Origin: Lanius collurio
Lineage: Eukaryota > Chordata > Aves > Passeriformes > Laniidae
Length of the DNA stretch: 64,000 nucleotides
Direction: 5' to 3'
Assembly (NCBI GenBank): GCA_020086605.1
Contig: JACBWW010000039.1
Location: forward strand, 2,598,156 to 2,662,155
Shown here: positions 38,215 through 50,900 of the stretch, in pieces
Layout: every line of letters begins with the position of its first letter
Position numbering within the stretch: the first letter of the stretch is position 1
Position numbers and translations under genes: made by a program
The notes under the pieces: generated by a model
Seen by the model: the letters and a program-made list of their open reading frames with translations, nothing else
Told to the model about the DNA's origin: nothing
Databases searched by the model: none

Positions 38215-38480
38215 CAGTACAACAGCACCAGCAACAGGAAGAAAATTATGTACAGGAAATTCCACCTAAATATGAGAGAGAACTTATTTTCTGTGCAGAG
38301 ACCAAGCACTGGAACAGATTGCCCAGAGAGGGTGTGGAGTGTCCCTCACTGGAGACACTGAAGAACCTTCTGGACACAATCCTGTGCCACGTGCTCTGGG
38401 ATGACCCTGCTGGAGCAGGGAGGTGGGACCAGGTGACCCCCTGTGGTCCCTTCCCACCTCAACCAGTGTGTGAGGGCTCA
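38215..38480 (+). mobile_element. CR1 LINE fragment, 3' end
   Basis: Seen: the plus strand carries the CR1 3' region in order. A block resembling 'aacaggaagaa..ttccacctaaatatgag' lies near 38230-38275, then 'gcactggaacagattgccc' near 38307, 'agagggtgtggagtgtccct' near 38327, 'ctggacacaatcctgtgcca' near 38370, and 'gtggtcccttcccacctcaa' near 38442. It ends in CCAGTGTGTGAG, a decayed version of the usual 'ccattctgtgattctg' end. Known: this is the part of CR1 usually kept after 5' truncation. It is about 265 bases long, diverged and inactive. A 150-codon plus-strand frame at 38184-38636 runs across it and is spurious. The subfamily differs from that of the copy at 1645. Confidence 0.93.
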
Positions 38481-40112
38481 GTATTTATAAATAGCCTGTG
38501 CAGCAGTGGATGGGCATCACAAAGAGATGATTCTGTCACAAGAATCCAGACAGCTGATGTCCCTCCCATGGAGCCTGGCAGAGGACAAGAAAAATTTCCA
38601 ATTGCATTTTGGCAGCTTGGCTCTTTGGTAACTTGAATGTTCCTTCCCCTGGCCCTCAGCCAGAGCTCATTGGAGTCAGTGGGAATCTTTCCATTTGCTT
38701 CAGCAGCCTTTGGACCAGGTCCAAATTAGCTTTCCCTTTTGTTCATATGTTTCAGATATATCTGGCATTTCTTTTCAAGGACACAGTGTATGAACAATAG
38801 TCTGTTTGCTGACTAAAATTTCATATCATTTACTTTACTATGATAATAATTACAAAAATCTTTCCCTTCTTGGTGTATTGCTTATATTTGTGTTAATCAA
38901 ACAGTAAACAGATTTGGGTTACCCATGTAATAAATTAGTTGCCAAAGAAAACGTAGCTGAATTCCTCTTACATTCTTTTACTGGAACACTTAAATGTGAA
39001 TAGTTTGGTTTTTCAGACATGAAGATGTGAGCTGAAAAACAGTGGTTTTATAGAACTATAACATCCATTTACACATTCAGAGATTATATTTAATGGCTGT
39101 AAAGGAAACATAATATTTACTGTAATAATTCACTGCAACTGACTGTAATACCTCAAGAATAATGTGTCTTCCCAGTATAGAGTGCAATTGGAATTATTTT
39201 CTAGAGCTGTGTTAATGTTCTTAAAACATGCTGGCACTATTTTATAATTTTAACCATAAAATTCACTGTTGAATTTGTTTAGTGCTCTTACCATGTGTAA
39301 ACAATGCTATAAATAACTGACTTGGTAACAACTGACAAAACTGCATGGAAAAACATAAGATGATTTTGTCATGTCAAATATTCTAATGATGAAGATATGA
39401 ATATACTAAATAAATGACTGATTAATAAGTAAACCCAAAGCCATTTTTAGTGAAAAGATGCATCTATGCAGGAGGAAACTAAAGGCAAGAGGAACTAATT
39501 GTGAGCACTCAGCTCCAGTCCCTACCCAGGCAGGCAGCGAGGTGGGGCTGGTCCCCCCAGCTCCTGGGTGCTCTGCCAGGAATTCTGGAGTCCCAGCTTC
39601 TCACCAGGGAAGGTGCAGATGGCAGATTAGCTCACTTGGACTGCAGCACAGCCCTCCAGCTGAGCAGGCTCATTCTGGTTCCTTTGGAAAAGGAAGGACT
39701 TCTAAAAACAAGCTGTGAGGAGCTGGAAACCTTTAGCTGGGGAAGGGTGGTAACCCACAGAGGAGAGCTACCATGAGTCAAAGAATAACTTTTTTAGAAA
39801 AGGAAAAATAAAACCAGACAAAACAAACAATAACCACAGCCCCAAACCAACCCTGAATGGTCAAACCTTTCCCACTTTAAATATTTTCTTGCCTGTAACA
39901 AGGTGGGGTTATTTATTTGAACTCAAATCAGCTCATTAGCCCTTTTTCAGACAGGCTATGCCCTAATTCATGGTGTATTTCAAAACACATTCCAAACTTA
40001 AGAGCATAATAAGACACAGCTGTTGTGCCAGGATAGCCAAAGGCTGAAGATCAGTGAAGAGGTAAAACTGCTCATCCATGGTAACTTGGTGGCAGAGCTG
40101 ACATAGGAAGTC
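38481..40112. other. Unassigned non-coding DNA
   Basis: AT-rich for the most part. About 39500-39770 is GC-richer, with overlapping plus-strand frames of 86 and 91 codons that have no recognisable domain. I cannot assign this patch to a repeat family. Confidence 0.5.
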
Positions 40113-40263
40113 CTGCTTTTCTAACTCCAGCCCCTTCACACACTGGGGCTGCTTTTCTAANTTCTAACTCCAGCCCCTTCACACACTGGGGCTGCTTTTC
40201 TAACTCCAGTCCCCTCCCACACTGGGGCTGCTTTTCTAACTCCAGCCCCTTCACACACTCAAC
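40113..40263. repeat. 36-bp minisatellite, about four copies, with an N
   Basis: Four head-to-tail copies of a 36-bp unit beginning CTGCTTTTCTAACTCCAG and ending CACACTGGGG. Copies start at 40113, 40149, 40192 and 40228. Copy 2 is longer by seven positions because it contains an N at 40161 with TTCTAA repeated on either side. Copy 3 has several substitutions (CCCCTCCCACAC), and copy 4 diverges in its last bases. Because 36 is divisible by three, the minus strand stays open through the array with a 12-residue period; this is a by-product of the unit length and not evidence of a gene. The N marks an unresolved join, so the true copy number may be higher. Confidence 0.95.
40161..40161. other. 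Ambiguous base (N) inside the minisatellite
   Basis: A single N flanked on both sides by TTCTAA. The flanking duplication suggests two sequence ends were joined without resolving the overlap. Confidence 0.95.
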
Positions 40264-43200
40264 ACAGCAGCAATACAACTATTGCAGATAGCCCAAGCTA
40301 CAATTTGCCTCAGACAAAGCCAAAAATAATAAGAATGTATTACATTATAAGACACAGTAGATAGGACAGATGCATTTATTTACCAGCTGTTTAATTATTT
40401 TTACAAAGTGTAATAAGTGGGTCACAAAAAGCCTTATAGTTGCCAAATTGCAGCACCTCTCCTTATTTAGAAGTGGGAGCAATTTTGGCAAACTTTCATG
40501 TTAAGCAAAGCATCTCTACTTCTGAAAAAACTGTATGGTAAAAAACCATATATATTTCAGAGGATAGAAAAAAATCTACTAGACAGCCCTGCCTCTCTAT
40601 AATTTTCTTATAGTCTAACTGCCACTTCTCACATCACCACTATTAAATCATTATCAAGTTAATGAATTTTTGGAGTATGTTTCTTAAATAGTTGTATGCA
40701 GCCATATGCAAGAAATATGTCATGGTATACATGCTGATATATCCAACCATTGTGAAGTATTGAGTTTCATGACTCCAACATCATCTGCTACACCTGAAAA
40801 TATTTTCCATTTTGAAAGTAAATATGATGGCATATAATTCTAATTCAAGTCCAGTTCAAGCTAAAATACTGGGGAGTGGGTCATGCAGAACAAAATATCC
40901 TTTTAGAAAAAGGGGTTTGGATCCTTTCCATATGAAACAACCTTTAGCACTATGAACATAAACTTTCTAAGCAATAACTTTGTCTGTGGTTTGGAGAAAC
41001 CATTGAAGTAACAATATTAAAATGGCATTGGCACTGAATTCAGAAGCCACTGTCCTCCATGCTGCTCACATCTCACTGAAGACTTTGCTTGAATAAAAAT
41101 CTCCTGTGCTTTTTTGATAGATACACCCAGTTCTCTGCTTGCTATTAATATGCTTCTGAAAGCTCAATTTGATGAAGTTAAACACCAAGGAAAGAACTTA
41201 GGAACACATACAAAGAATAACCCAAGAATTGCAGCCTGACAACCACAGAACACCTCACAACACATGAGCAGGAAGCAAAAGTCAATTTTCTTTCACTGAA
41301 AGTTCTGTGTTTCCATTTTTACATTGATTTGTACTGAGTGGCACATCTGGGATATGAAATTGATTTTTGTCTTTCAGAAATTTAATTATTTCTCAAATAT
41401 TAATTAATTCACTTTGAGCAAAATAGAAATATTTCTATAAAATTTAAGACTTTGGGAGAAAATCACAAAATCTGTAATACTGTAATAAAAGTTCCTTAGA
41501 TAGGCCTCACCATTCCCAGTTCTTTCTGATAAAATTCTAACAACATCAAACTCAAAGTCTGAGACTGTTTAATCATCAGCTCTCAAGGTTCTAAAGAATG
41601 TCATCCATGATATTATTGAAATAATAATTTCTCCCTGGGTATTTTCCTAAAGTTCACACTGCTGATGACTTTACACATTATGATATCCCTATGGTAAAAC
41701 AGACACTGGCAAAAACCTGTGATTTCTTCAGTTAATAACCATTTCCAACCTTTGTTTAGAATAAAAGGCCTTCTCTCACCAAGGCATGTTCCACACCCAT
41801 CAGACCCCTGTTCTTGCTAAGCCATATGACATTGGAGAGCAGCAAAGTTAAAAACCGTGACTGATCCTCATCAAGGAGTGCCCAGAACTGGCAGCAGTTC
41901 AGCACTCAGACCACGCTTCAATTTACACTTTTGGCAACCATTTCCAGGACATTCTCCAAATTATTGCTACTGTCTTTGAGACAAAGTGCCTCTTAGCAAA
42001 GAGTCAGTGAACCTGGACACCGGATTCCTCACTCCCTGAACAAAAACAAATCACAAACCACTTTCAGTGCACCACTAATGGTCACTGAAAAACTGTTTCT
42101 TCCAGGTAATGTTTTTGCAAACTTCATTGACTGCACTGAAGGTGCCACTCTCTTGCATAATCCTTTTTGATGAACAGCACAGTGAACCACTGCTGTCAGT
42201 TAGCAGCCACTTTAATGCCCAATATGGAACACAGCAACCCTACAGAAATTTGTAGCCAGTTTCTTGCTGACATCTTCAGAAATATGTGGGATGCTGTCCT
42301 TGACATTAAATCATCTAAGGCTTTTTTTTTTTTTCCTATGGTGTACAATTTTCTGGCTGTCAGGGATGTCTTTGAAAAAGTTGTTAAAAGTATTCAGCAA
42401 TAACTTTGTTGATAAGCTCAAAAGAGTTACACAGTTTTATAGAGCAGTGTACAAACTGAAATTCCCTCCTGTCTCTTGGCTCCAGTCTATGGGCAACTCG
42501 TAGCCCAATGAGACAGCAAACTGCACAAGTGTCTTCAGGAGGCTTCCTTTGGAGTATCAAGCAGAAACTAATCTACTTTTCCAAATGGAAGAGTTCCAAC
42601 AGCAGTGAAAATTCTTTAAATGACAAGTTTATGGTCACACATGCTGCTCTGGAGCATAAAATGACAAGCCCAGCCCATTCTTCAGCTTTCTCTAAATATT
42701 TCCTCCATGAGGGGTTAATAATCCCCCAGTCTGCTGGCACAGCCAAGAATGATCCCATCAAGCTATTCTTCCAAATATACCCAAATTATAAACAGAGCAA
42801 CCAACCAATTTAAAGGGTTTAAGGTAACTTGGATAATTTTCATAGAATCAGATTCAGGTCTCAGTTATAAACATATTTCTGCCTTCAGAGCTGATGATGG
42901 GAAGCTCAATGGCAAGCACTCATCAGCATCATTGACCATGATATACCCAAGGCAGTATTTGTGTTGCAGTCTCAGGCAACAGGGAAGCAACTTTAGTTGC
43001 AAGTGCAAATGTTGCTGGATTGGAGCCTCAGATATCCACATAATAATTAAATAACAGAGTGAACAGCACAGGCCAAGCATCAGAACTTTCTGTACAGCTC
43101 TAGCCCCTGTGCAGGCAGGAATTCAGGCAGCCAGCACTGAGAATCAATTTTACCTTCTTGTTTTCAGGTATTAGGAGGCATTTGAAAACTTCATGTTTGA

Positions 43201-43595
43201 GAGTTCGAATGCACACATATAATCCACTAAGAAAAAAATTGAGCAGGAAAAATATGACAGCATTAATCGCAGTGGTACATGTGTTGTTTCCAAAGTAATA
43301 AAAACCCCATAAAAATCTGAAGTCTTCTCCATACAAGAAAAGAATTCTAGCAAGTTATAGGTAATAATACAATAAAACAAACCATGAGTTTGGAGGAGGC
43401 AGGGAAACTACACACAAAACTTCTTAAAAGTACATTATTAGGTAACCTGCTAGCAGCTATGCAGAAGGATCTGATGATCACAAATGTTCCTGAAAGACAC
43501 AGCCACGTTCACCATGGAGATCTGGGAATTACTCATATTGAGAAGGCTATTTCAGCATTAAACACTGAAGCATTTACCTCAAATAGAAATATTAA
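40264..43595. other. Unassigned AT-rich non-coding DNA
   Basis: No gene recognised. Thirteen T lie at 42322-42334. Short frames at 42167-42813 and 42749-43054 lack known domains. The last 200 bases, up to 43595, could be the more decayed 5' part of the CR1/L3-like relic that follows. Confidence 0.5.
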
Positions 43596-43800
43596 TGTGG
43601 CGAGTTTTCAGAACAAGTGAACAAATTGCCACAACCAGATGGTATTTACCCAGCAATCCAAACTAACTTAACAGAAAATAAATATTCTATAACTACAGGG
43701 TTTAGTTACCACTTAAATCTGCCTCTGTAGCAGAGGGCTTGAAGATGGCTAATGTGATGCAGCATTTAAGAAACACCAGACAGGGCCAGGAACCATAAAA
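43596..43800 (+). mobile_element. Relic of ancient CR1/L3-like reverse transcriptase region
   Basis: Seen: in interrupted plus-strand frames there are 'aacaaattgccacaaccagatggtatttaccca' at 43620-43652, 'taccacttaaatctgcctctgta' near 43709-43731, and 'ttgaagatggctaatgtgatg' near 43739-43759, in this order. Known: in old CR1/L3-type LINEs of turtles, crocodiles and mammals the reverse transcriptase has the motif L-P-G-P-D-G-I-H-P, then an L-S-F/L-N segment, then D-W-K-x-A-N-V, encoded by very similar words at the same spacing. Stop codons and indels break the frame here, so it is a dead fossil. The preceding 78-codon frame at 43384-43620 may include its upstream part, but I do not recognise that. 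Identification rests on recalled consensus, so it needs a profile search. Confidence 0.6.
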
Positions 43801-46800
43801 AAATCTTCCTATCAAATACATTTAAGCATGGAAACATCCTGCTGCACAATGCTGAGGAAGCTGAATGTGCACTTGACTTCAAGAACCAAGTGAGGAAATT
43901 CATGAAAGAAGAATCTCCAATTTCTAATCACAGTTTGTGGGCCAGTGAGACCTGAGGCAAACAGCAGCTGGAACAGCAGTGTGGGACAGCACAGTACATA
44001 CTTATGCTGGTGCTTTTGCCTGTGTATGCACAGCACTGATGGTGCCCAGGGTAATCCTGGGTTATTTGAACATTCTGCATGATCCATGACACTCATCCTT
44101 ATTTATTTACATTTATTTACATAAGGTTTTGCTCTAAACAGACACTGATATGGCACTGAAAAATCTGTAGCAGTTAAGCTTTTTAAACAAAGCATTTTTC
44201 CCAAATTCCCTGATGAGGCCTCCAAGTCATTTCACACATGCACAGAAAAGATCTCAATCCATCCAGAGGACTCCAAATTTATGGAAATTCCTGCTGTGTG
44301 TCACAGCCACAGAATTTAACACTGTGAGCCCACTTACATAAGCCACAATGAACCTCTGACATTAAGACCATTGTTGTCTTCACCTGCCTTCCAACCCTCT
44401 TCCTGGAGTGGGAAAAGGGGATTGAGGTTCTTTTCCATCAGACACTCCATCCCCAGGGTCTCAGACCATGCTGCTGGTGGTGATTTAACCCATAACCTGT
44501 GACCAGGGGCCAAAGCAGCCCAGGGCTCTGCAGGGAGCACCTCAGTGGGGCACAGACAGTAAAGAAAGTATTTTAAGCCTCATGGAGGGATTCACCAGAA
44601 GCTATCTGGCAGATGATTTCACTGTTATTATTGATTGGCAACTTTGATCTATTTCTCTATACTTCAGTTTTCCTTTTATAAATGTTTCCAACAATTAAAT
44701 ATAGTCTCCTGTTGAATCACTTTTGTTCTTAGCAAAGCATATTAATAACATATATTTACATCACAGGGATTTTTTTTTTTCAAATTTCTTTGTAACAATG
44801 GGAATTAAAAAAAAATTGAAGTGCTACCCAGAAATTTTCATTTTGAGCTCTTTGATAGGTTTGCAACTGTCACTCCCAGTTATTGCCTTCAGCTCATCTG
44901 TTCCATTAGATTCTTGTATTTTTTTCATAATTATACAGAAGAGGGGAAAAAAATTGTTTCTGCCCTGCTTTCCTTTCAAGTGGGGGAAAAGGGATCAGAT
45001 TTCTAAAAAACATTTTTGTAGTCTGAAATAAAACTCAACACATACTGAACCACAGTTACAGGGAACAAAAATTGTGCTCTGGTAAAGGTGATCCAAATTG
45101 TCCTCCTTTGACTGATTTGGAATGTGAAAAAGAAAAAACAGGCATGTTTGAGCAGGGATTTCTTAAATCTCTTCGATTTTTGTTAAAAAATTCAGGGGTT
45201 TCTTAAAACTTCAGCTGCACACTTTTTGTTGATTTCTACAAAACTGTGTAAACTCTCTTGGCAGCACAGCAAGTTTTGTATCTGCAATGCTAATGGAATG
45301 GAGATGATGGGAATTGTATCATACTGCATATGGAATGAAAGGGTGTTTGCTGTATTTGCATACACCCATATGCTATTATTTATCATTACAGCTGGCAATT
45401 TTGCCTAACTACAAATTGCTAAAGACTTCTATAATAAGAACAAAAATGTGGAGTTTCAGAATGAGCCAGTAAGATTTCAAACATTGTGCAGAGCAGTGAG
45501 CAAACTCTGTATTTTTCTACAAGTTCTTGACTGCTGCCACAGATCCTGCATTACATATTCCAACCCTTTATATAACCTGAAGTATCACCCTGAGGAAGAG
45601 CACATAATTTTTTAATAATTCCACTATCTGGCCTAAAACAAAACCAGTGGGTTTTTTGCCATGTCCTTATTGCTGTTAGAAAAACATAGAAAAATCGAGA
45701 GCAAAGGTAGAGAGTCTTGTATTGGTGTAACACCTTCCTTAGGTTTCATCAATTTTATTAACTTGTGCTTTACTAATTCTCAGAAATACCTAGCAGGAGA
45801 GAAAAATAAAAATATCACAGTTTTACAAGACTTCCAAGTAAATATGACACAAAGATGCCATAAATTGGTAAATTTTCTGTTTTCTTTAAATTAAATCGCC
45901 TTCATATTCTGGTGACTAATCTGGGAAGTTCCCTAGGTGGCTGGTATAGGTGTTATTGATCTATTGTTAAGGGTGAGTTAAACCCAAGTTAATTACAAGT
46001 AGACTCTTGAAAAGTAGTTGAGCCTTTGTTTTAGCTCATAACCTCTATGACAAAAAAAAAACCAAACCAGTCATAGCCCATAGGATGACAAAAAATGAGT
46101 AAAGTGAACAGCTTAAGGAGTAAAAGACATATGTACAGCTGAAAAACTCAAGAACACCTTCAATTAAATCAATAAATTTCCCAACAGCATGGGAGAGAAC
46201 AAAAGTGCTTTGGTGGTCAGGAGTTATTCTAGAAAATCTACCACCTAATCAATGTGAAGCTGCAGACTGAGAAGCAAATGCTGGTTTAAGCTTCTAAAAA
46301 AGATCATTAAGTGTGCTTTGCCACTCCCCAGACCTTCAGAAAGATCACATTTTCAGCAGAAGATGCTGGGGAATGGGCAAGAATTAAAGCCTTCATTTTC
46401 ATACCAAAGCTTCTAAGAAATCAAGGCATCACACAGACAACTGATACTGCAGAGGGAAAAGCAGACTCGTGATTTGATGGGGAGAGCTGAGTAAAATATA
46501 TTTTAGAATTTCAGAGAACTACACTGAGTTGATGGCATCTGTAAAGAGAGGAATGGCATGCAGATAAAAGACATTTCAGTAGCAGACAATGTGCATTTTT
46601 CACATGCAAGCAGCAAAATGAGTTTGCTTACAGAGATAGATGCCAAACTAGGCTGTCACTGGGCAATTGCACAACCACATTAAAATGAACAGTTTGGGCA
46701 AAATGAGGAGCCTGGCTGGGAGCTTCAGAGCATAAGAACCAAAATAACTAATGAGTGGGGAAAATCTTCATAAAAAAATAAAGGGAAATTAGGCATTAGG

Positions 46801-47304
46801 ACATCTAAAACTCTTCAGCAAGGTCAACAGCTAATCTTCCATTACACCTGTGCATTTTTGTGAGGTAGTCTGTGTTTTTGTTCTGCTATGTATTATAATT
46901 TATCTTCTGGATGTGATTCTGGCAAAAATGACACAATTGTTCGGGTACAGACCAAACAATGTTTGTTATGTGATCATTCCTTCTCTTTTGACAGAAGTTC
47001 TGGAGTTGGGAATTTGCCCACCTGGGTAAGCAGATGTGTAGCCTACTACAAACTCTCTGTTGTTCAGATCATTTTTCTTTCTACCACCAACTTTACATTC
47101 CCACAAGCTCCTTTCTACAATATCATTTCCCTGACTGATACTTCCAGATGTAGCCAGAAATGTCAAATCCACCTCACCTCCTGTGGGCTCTCACTTCCAG
47201 CCACAGGATGTGCCCTGATCAGGCAGCTTCACCCCTGCAAGGACTACAAACACTCCTGTGGGGCTCAGACCTGCTGTGACAAACGTGGCAAGAGGGTACC
47301 ACAG
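43801..47304. other. Unassigned AT-rich non-coding DNA
   Basis: No gene recognised. A cysteine-rich plus-strand frame (151 codons, 46888-47343) occupies the end of this stretch and runs into the adjacent LTR. Short A and T runs are frequent, for example near 44769 and 46053. Confidence 0.5.
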
Positions 47305-47952
47305 TGTGCCAGTTTGGCCAAATTTAGAAAATATGTCCCCTGAGAGAAGGCAGGTCACAAACCACCCCTCCCCCACCAGGTTGGGGGGAAAAAAAACCTT
47401 TTCCTCAAAGGGAAGTGAAAGAGAGAAAAATTATTTATTTAACAAACGCACAGGAAAAGGATAATAATGCTAAATAATAAAACCTGTCACTGCGGAGAGA
47501 AAAACCTGGGAGAGTCCTACTGTGGGTCTCTCTCTCCTCCTTGGCCCAGGGTCTCTGTGCTCGCTGGAAAGTCCTCCTGATGTGCTCTGATGTGAAACAG
47601 TCCAGCAGATCAGGAAAGGAAAATATGAAATTCTAGGGGAAAAAGTTCAACCCTCTGTCTTCTCTCCAGAAAAAAGAGCCAAAAACAACCCTGGCTGAAC
47701 AAACAAGCAGGGTGCTTCTTCTGCTCTCCTCTCCCCACGGCAGCCACAGCCAAAGGGAGGGGAAAAAACCAGAGAAGTGTGATAATCTCTGTGTTATCTC
47801 TGTGTATACGTCCTTAAAAAGCACTGCTTTGAGAAGTTTGCTCAGTTTTCCCTCTCTCCACTCAGGCTCAGTTTAAAAGCATGGAAAGACATAAAACCAA
47901 TTTCTGGGCACAGGGCAGTGATAGGGAATACAACATCAGGTCACCCAAGACA
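47305..47952. mobile_element. Solo LTR of an endogenous retrovirus
   Basis: Seen: a 648-base segment that begins TGTGCCAG and ends AAGACA, flanked by CACAG at 47300-47304 and again at 47953-47957, which fits a 5-bp target-site duplication. Composition changes sharply at the left edge. Polyadenylation signals are present on both strands: AATAAA on the minus strand at 47434-47439, which would leave a U5 of about 130 bases, and on the plus strand at 47476-47481, which would leave an unusually long U5. Minus orientation is therefore somewhat more likely. Known: the block around 47305-47400 resembles a dispersed LTR family of songbirds as I remember it. No gag, pol or env remnant lies on either side, so it is a solo LTR. 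The right boundary is less certain, because GC-rich sequence continues to about 48110. Confidence 0.7.
47434..47439 (-). terminator. AATAAA polyadenylation signal of the LTR (minus strand)
   Basis: TTTATT on the plus strand, that is AATAAA on the minus strand, about 130 bases before the minus-strand end of the LTR. This is a plausible R-region position. Confidence 0.4.
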
Positions 47953-47957
47953 CACAG

Positions 47958-50900
47958 CCGAGCCTGGCTGTCCCCTGCTCCTCCTTTCCAGCATGCACAG
48001 AAACGCAGACCAAGGGAGGAAAGCTGCAAAAGGCACTGCAGATCCTTCTCAGGCTGGGACAGCATCCCCACATATTGCAGGGGGGAGAAGGAAGTGTCTG
48101 CCTCTTGCCACCTCAAAATTAAATTAGTTGCACTTCTTAAAAAATGGTCTGAACTCAACACAAAATTATTGCCATTAAAACAGCTGACTGACTTTATTGG
48201 AAGTTATTTTAATTTACTCTTAGCTCAGATCTGTGCAACAAATGAAACCTTCGGAGAAGGGAAAAGGCAACTTGTATTTTTGCTACAAATTTGTTTTGCA
48301 TGTCTTTGTCAAAATTATAACAGTCAAAACAGCCAAAAGCACTATGGTTTTCCCTCAGACACCATGTAGCTCTGTTGCTGATTTTAGGGAAGGCTTCATT
48401 TCATCTTAATGGAAGGATTAGGTTTATCAATTATGGTATGAATAACATGGAGGTTATCCTTGATAAGTGAACTGGCAATTGAAGGCAAAGATGGGCAAAC
48501 TTCACAAATATCAAACATAACTTGAGAACATATAAGAAATATGTTTTGTAACATTTGCATTTCAAAAAGGATTGTGAAATATATATTCTGTGCTATTTCA
48601 TTGTTATCTGATAGCTTTGTTCTTTGTAATTTAGAGTAAGACTGGATCAAACAAGAGTCAGTTAAAGCCAGGCATTGTTATCAAGCAAAAACAAATCTTA
48701 ATAAGGTTTGTACCCTATTTAATCACTGTGTCATAGAAATAGAGAAACTATTTATTAATATTAAAAGTGTTACCTTATTTTAATTACAACTAGATACAGC
48801 ATTACTTCTCTAAGCCAATTATGCCACATAAGTCCAAAAATAAATAATTCAGACAGTTTCACTTCAAAGAAATCCGTTAGGGTCTTGTTTGGGAATGCTT
48901 TGATCCTGTCTGTTTTATACTTAGCAAAATTTAGCTGTGGAGCAATATTCTCTCCCAGCTGCAGTAAATAAATGTGACCAGCTATACCCCCACCAGCCTG
49001 TGCTTAACCTCACCCATCATTTTAACTTAATCTCTGGCAGCATTTTAGCTTAAACTTGATATTTGGGCAGTCCTCCTCCTGCAGGAAGACTGAATGCAAG
49101 AGCCACTCACACACTGCTTGAAAACAGAAAGCCACAAGCAGCAAGAGATATCTTTAGAGGAATTGAAGCCTAAGCAATTTCTTTCTCATTATTAATGAAA
49201 CTAATGCAAAAAAGGTGGACCAAAGAGTTGAACTAGTCAGAAAAAAAAAGTGAAAAATACCTGCAGTGTTATTTGCCTCACATCTTGAAAGGACACAGCA
49301 GTAATAATCATTTTTCATGCTGAATTACAGAAGGCAAAAGATTGAAATTGATGCCCCAGTAAAGCATGAGTACTTTGTTGACTGCTCAGGAATGTGCATT
49401 TTGTCAGAACCTCATCAAGTTCTGCTGCTCTTTGCAGTTTAAACAAAGGCTGCCCAAATAGGACCTCACTAATGCTGAGTACATTCTGGGAAGTGTAATT
49501 AGTTCAGCTGCAGAGAAAGGGATTCAGGACAGCAATCTGCTGCTAAAGTTGCAGAGAACTGCAGTGGAAATACAGGAGGTGCTTCCCTATCTCCTGTGCC
49601 ACACACGTGGATTTCCAGACCTTTTTTGGAGTATCTCTGCTCAACAGGCCACCCCAGAATGGTTTCTCCTTCCCATCTGGTAAATGGGATTATTTTCTCA
49701 TGTTATTGCTCCTGCTCCCACTTATTTTTCATATTTCTTGATTGCACTAAGCACCTCTGTTTGAGATTTCAAAGCAATTTCTCTGGCAGCTCTTACAAAT
49801 ATCTCATTAATTCTTCATCTCCAACTCTGTACCATGCACAAAAACATTCTCATTTGATTTTGTTTATTTTCTTTAAAACCATAAAGAAACTTCAGAAGAA
49901 AATATACTGAAATCTTTATCAACATACACCTCTACTTATGCATAGCAAGTGAACCCCCACTAAAATGGCATCAAGTCATTAAACCACCCCATGAAAATAA
50001 AGAGCAAGCAGGAAAAGTCTCATGATAAAACAGCTGCTTCCAGGATTTTTTAGAGAAGGCTGGAGTCATGTTCCTTTTGCAGGTAATAAACAGAGTCCAT
50101 GCAACTAGAGAGGCAGGGTGTGGATTAATAACACTTTCTGCAACAGTAATAATGTGTCTGTATTACTTGTTTTTCAGAAGAGCAATTTTCTTCACACTAA
50201 TAAATCTAACTGCAGAAATATGGCTTATGTCACAAAAGTGTATTGCAGCAGTGCAGTCTTTACCACTGAGGTGAGAAATACCTTTTATGTTTATTAATAC
50301 ACTCTTTTAAAAACAGATCTTAAAAATGTTAGCAGTGCCATTACACACATTCAGTGAAGCCAAGATGCATTATTCATGATAGCTGTGATAAGCCACTTGT
50401 CCTGTAATGCTTTATCCATGCTCTGGAGTATCTTTGACTTTCAAAGGTGGAGAAGCACAGAGGCATTAACAGCTCCAGCAAAGCACAGCTCTTATTTCCT
50501 GCAAGGGGGATGCCAAACAGGATCACTGCAGCATCTGCTCTGAAAACTCCCACCTGTGACAGCCATGAGTCTTTCCTCTGCATAGGGAAGGGGCCTTGAG
50601 TGCCAAAAAAATCACACATCACACACGGCCTTTGCAGGTTTTTTGTATTGGGTACCAAGCCTGGTACAGGTATTTCGTTATTGCAGGTATTTGAGGATGA
50701 TGCTTGGGGTTTGTAGTGTTAGGGCTCGTAGAGACGGGAAAAGAGCATGACTTTTAGGATAATTTGTGCCTGGGAAATTTCCAACCACATTTCCCACTCA
50801 GAGGTTGAACCTGTCAGGTTGGTGTGCTCTTGTTTCTGGTCTGGTAATGAACATAAATTAAAAACCTCTGAGTAAGGCCATTTGATCTCATAAGAACTAA

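Noticed and set aside
38184..38636. 150-codon plus-strand open frame
   Set aside because: It runs across the CR1 3' region, which is untranslated in the parent element.
43195..43225. AGTTCGAATGC, similar to a tRNA T-arm
   Set aside because: No acceptor or anticodon arm can be folded around it and no A box is in position.
44380..44560. Weak resemblance to the end of an ERVL-type LTR on the minus strand (GTGGTGATTTAACCCA)
   Set aside because: No other LTR blocks (TATA region, ACTGTCTTTATC block) are present nearby.
47881..48369. 162-codon plus-strand open frame
   Set aside because: It starts inside the LTR and continues into unrelated flank; no domain.
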